The notes beneath the pieces are model-generated. The model searched no databases, was not told the DNA's origin, and was given only the letters and a program-made list of their open reading frames with translations. Made by a program: the position numbers and the translations under genes. From positions 1-8,808 of the forward strand of contig JBBSOW010000126.1 in NCBI GenBank assembly GCA_038259365.1: a stretch of DNA of 8,808 bases, in the 5' to 3' direction. Below, piece by piece: positions 7,003-8,808 of the stretch. This stretch comes from JBBSOW01 sp038259365. Its GTDB lineage: Bacteria; Actinomycetota; Actinomycetes; Propionibacteriales; Propionibacteriaceae. Numbering within the stretch: position 1 is the first letter of the stretch; each line of letters begins with the position of its first letter.

Positions 7003-8526
7003 ATGGCGGACTACGTACTTTCCATCGATCAAGGCACGACCAGCACCCGGGCCATCCTGTTCAACCACGGCGGGACGATCCACACCTCGGGGCAAAAAGA
7101 GCACGAACAGATCTTCCCCAGAGCCGGTTGGGTCGAGCACGATCCGGCCGAGATCTGGGACAACACCCGCGAGGTGATCGGCCAGGCGATCTCCAAGGCC
7201 AACATCTCCAACAGCGACATCGCCGCGATCGGGATCACCAACCAGCGCGAGACGGCCGTGGTCTGGGACAAGACCACCGGCAAGGCGGTCTACAACGCGA
7301 TCGTTTGGCAAGACACCCGCACCGACAAGATCGTCGCCGAACTCGGCGGCGGCGACCCGGACAAGTACAAGGACGTCTGCGGCCTGCCGCTGGCGACCTA
7401 CTTCGCCGGCCCCAAAGCGAAGTGGATCTTGGACAATGTCGAGGGTGCCCGGGAAAAGGCGGAGGCGGGCGACCTGCTGTTCGGCACCACCGACTCCTGG
7501 GTGTTGTGGAACCTCACCGGCGGCACGGACGGCGGCGTGCACGTCACCGACGTCACCAACGCCTCGCGCACCATGTTGATGGACCTGAGAACCCTGACCT
7601 GGGACGAGAACATCGCCGCCGACATGGGCATCCCCATGTCGATGCTCCCCGAGATCAAGTCGTGCTCGGAGGTGTACGGCGAATCCAGCAAGCTCGGCGT
7701 GCCCATCGCCGGCATCCTGGGCGACCAGCAGGCGGCGACGTTCGGCCAGGCGTGCTTCGAGAAGGGCATGTCGAAGAACACCTACGGCACCGGCAACTTC
7801 ATGCTCCTGAACACCGGCACCGAGATCGTGCCCAGCGAGAACGGTCTGCTGACCACGGTCTGCTACAAGATCGGCGAACAGGACACCGTCTACGCCCTCG
7901 AAGGGTCGATCGCGGTGACCGGCTCCCTGGTGCAGTGGCTGCGCGACAACCTCGGGTTGATCGACGACGCGCCGGAGATCGAAACGCTGGCCACGGCGGT
8001 GGACGACAACGGAGGCTGCTACATCGTGCCCGCCTTCTCCGGGCTGTTCGCGCCGTATTGGAAGGACGACGCCCGCGGCGCCATCGTCGGGCTGACCCGC
8101 TACGTGAACAAGTTCCACATCGCGCGCGCCGCCTTGGAGTCGGCGGCCTTTCAGACCCGCGAGGTGGCCGATGCGATGAACGCCGACTCCGGCGTCGATC
8201 TGGCCGAGTTGCGCGTCGACGGCGGCATGGTGGCCAACGAGACTCTGATGCAGTTCCAGTCCGACATCCTGGGCGTCGAGGTCGTCCGCCCAGAGGTCGC
8301 TGAGACGACCGCCCTGGGGGCGGCCTACGCCGCCGGCCTGGCGGTCGGATTCTGGGACAGCACCCAAGATGTGGTGGACAATTGGGAGGAGGGCAAGCGT
8401 TGGAGCCCGCAGATGGCAGAGGCTGAGCGGGAGCGCCTCTACCGCAACTGGAAGAAGGCCGTCACCAAGACCTTCGACTGGGTCGACGACGACACCGATG
8501 CACCGGAAGCCGAGGCGGACGCCTGA
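7003..8526 (+). CDS. glpK: Glycerol kinase
   Basis: GlpK phosphorylates glycerol with ATP to give glycerol-3-phosphate, which the upstream glpD product oxidises. The 507-residue FGGY-family protein starts MADYVLSIDQGTTSTRAI (phosphate-binding loop near residues 8-18). It has GITNQRET with Arg82 and Glu83 for glycerol contact, WQDTR (102-106), DSWVLWNLTGG (FGGY signature region), GDQQAA with catalytic Asp241, and YGTGNFMLLNTG. Later come ALEGSIAVTG and VDGGMVANE of the C-terminal actin-like domain. The C terminus is acidic (WVDDDTDAPEAEADA). AAAAGGAG ends seven bases before the ATG. At the site where Firmicutes GlpK carries the His phosphorylated by HPr, the sequence is SCSEVYGES with no His. 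The E. coli GGKGG loop for fructose-1,6-bisphosphate is also missing. Control of this enzyme therefore probably differs from both classic models. Confidence 0.97.
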   Translation: MADYVLSIDQGTTSTRAILFNHGGTIHTSGQKEHEQIFPRAGWVEHDPAEIWDNTREVIGQAISKANISNSDIAAIGITNQRETAVVWDKTTGKAVYNAIVWQDTRTDKIVAELGGGDPDKYKDVCGLPLATYFAGPKAKWILDNVEGAREKAEAGDLLFGTTDSWVLWNLTGGTDGGVHVTDVTNASRTMLMDLRTLTWDENIAADMGIPMSMLPEIKSCSEVYGESSKLGVPIAGILGDQQAATFGQACFEKGMSKNTYGTGNFMLLNTGTEIVPSENGLLTTVCYKIGEQDTVYALEGSIAVTGSLVQWLRDNLGLIDDAPEIETLATAVDDNGGCYIVPAFSGLFAPYWKDDARGAIVGLTRYVNKFHIARAALESAAFQTREVADAMNADSGVDLAELRVDGGMVANETLMQFQSDILGVEVVRPEVAETTALGAAYAAGLAVGFWDSTQDVVDNWEEGKRWSPQMAEAERERLYRNWKKAVTKTFDWVDDDTDAPEAEADA

Positions 8527-8633
8527 TTACGCGGAGGCGGTTGACTCCTGCACCGAGCGGAAAACCGGCAGCGACCCTTCGCAGGGGCGGATTCGAGCGG
8601 CACCGCTGGAGGCGGGTTTAGTACGGTGCAAAG
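8527..8633. other. Intergenic region between glpK and the sulfatase gene
   Basis: I see no gene here and no convincing rho-independent terminator. The best hairpin is a 4-bp stem CCCT/AGGG around TCGC (8575-8586), with no U-tract. A short palindrome AGCGG-CA-CCGCT (8596-8607) and two copies of CGAGCGG (8554-8560 and 8594-8600) are near chance level for this composition. Confidence 0.5.
8622..8627 (+). promoter_or_regulatory. Candidate -10 element for a leaderless sulfatase transcript
   Basis: TACGGT fits TANNNT and ends six bases before GTG 8634, the spacing expected when transcription begins at the start codon. The GTG has no usable Shine-Dalgarno sequence: the nearest GGAGG (8608-8612) is 21 bases away. 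No -35 is recognisable. Confidence 0.35.
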
Positions 8634-8808
8634 GTGGCCAGCCGAGATCCGAACCAGCCCAACATCCTGTTCGTCCTCACCGACGACCAGGGGCCGTGGG
8701 CGATGGGTTGCGCCGGGAACGACGAGATCCAGACCCCCACCCTGGACGGGCTCGCAAGGAGCGGGGTGCGGCTGGAGAGCTTCTTCTGCGCCTCCCCGGT
8801 CTGCTCCC
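8634..8808 (+). CDS. Sulfatase family protein, N-terminal fragment (continues past window)
   Basis: The 58 visible codons begin GTG and read into NILFVLTDDQG, the N-terminal strand of type I sulfatases, whose paired aspartates (Asp17, Asp18) bind the active-site Ca2+. TPTLDGLARSGVR and the stretch ending ASPVCS follow. Cys57 should be the residue matured to formylglycine in the CxPxR motif, which continues past the window edge. An in-frame TAG at 8619-8621 limits the upstream extension, making GTG 8634 the first credible start. No signal peptide is visible, suggesting a cytoplasmic enzyme. Substrate (sulfate ester, phosphonate or other) cannot be told from this fragment. It shares the strand with glpK, but nothing in the sequence links it to glycerol metabolism. 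Confidence 0.88.
   Translation, partial: MASRDPNQPNILFVLTDDQGPWAMGCAGNDEIQTPTLDGLARSGVRLESFFCASPVCS

Noticed and set aside
6129..8303. 724-codon plus-strand frame overlapping glpD and glpK
   Set aside because: It is a +1 shadow with Arg/Gly/His-rich composition and no recognisable motif, running through the glpD-glpK junction.
5980..8367. 795-codon open frame on the minus strand opposite glpD and glpK
   Set aside because: It lies antisense to two clearly homologous genes, has low-complexity composition rich in Gly, Val, Asp and Arg, and shows no domain. It is the usual shadow frame of GC-rich coding DNA.
1..8808. tRNA or rRNA genes, CRISPR arrays, insertion sequences, phage genes or known defence systems
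   Set aside because: No cloverleaf, spaced repeat array, transposase or integrase sequence was found on either strand; nearly all the DNA is accounted for by metabolic genes.

Overview
The window is a compact glycerol and dihydroxyacetone (DHA) catabolism locus from a high-GC Gram-positive bacterium. The GlpD and GlpK sequences look actinobacterial and most like mycobacterial homologues from memory. The G/C-biased third codon positions and the TANNNT-type -10 elements next to leaderless-looking starts fit a Mycolicibacterium-like genome, but the genus is an inference.

Two gene groups diverge from a roughly 200-bp intergenic region around 5004-5202. Leftward (minus strand) run dhaK, dhaL, a large dhaM fusion gene and, after a 176-bp gap, glpF, which leaves the window at base 1. 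Rightward (plus strand) run glpD and glpK. After a 107-bp gap comes the start of a sulfatase gene, cut off by the window end just inside its catalytic-cysteine motif.

The metabolic logic is coherent. GlpF admits glycerol, GlpK makes glycerol-3-phosphate with ATP, and GlpD oxidises it to dihydroxyacetone phosphate (DHAP). In parallel, DhaK-DhaL-DhaM phosphorylate DHA to DHAP using phosphoenolpyruvate (PEP). No glycerol dehydrogenase or transcriptional regulator (DhaR, GlpR) is present, so the DHA source and the control protein lie elsewhere.

Three points stand out. First, the DhaM protein carries EIIA, HPr and a full-length Enzyme I with its PEP-binding barrel and catalytic cysteine, so one polypeptide can in principle run the whole phosphorelay from PEP to DhaL. 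Second, dhaL has no ATG, GTG or TTG upstream of its essential Mg-ADP-binding aspartates; the best candidate start is an ACG placed where an ATG would be expected. Third, glpF and the sulfatase gene each have a TANNNT element six bases before a start codon, suggesting leaderless transcripts; upstream of glpF this start belongs to a short ORF that overlaps the glpF start codon.
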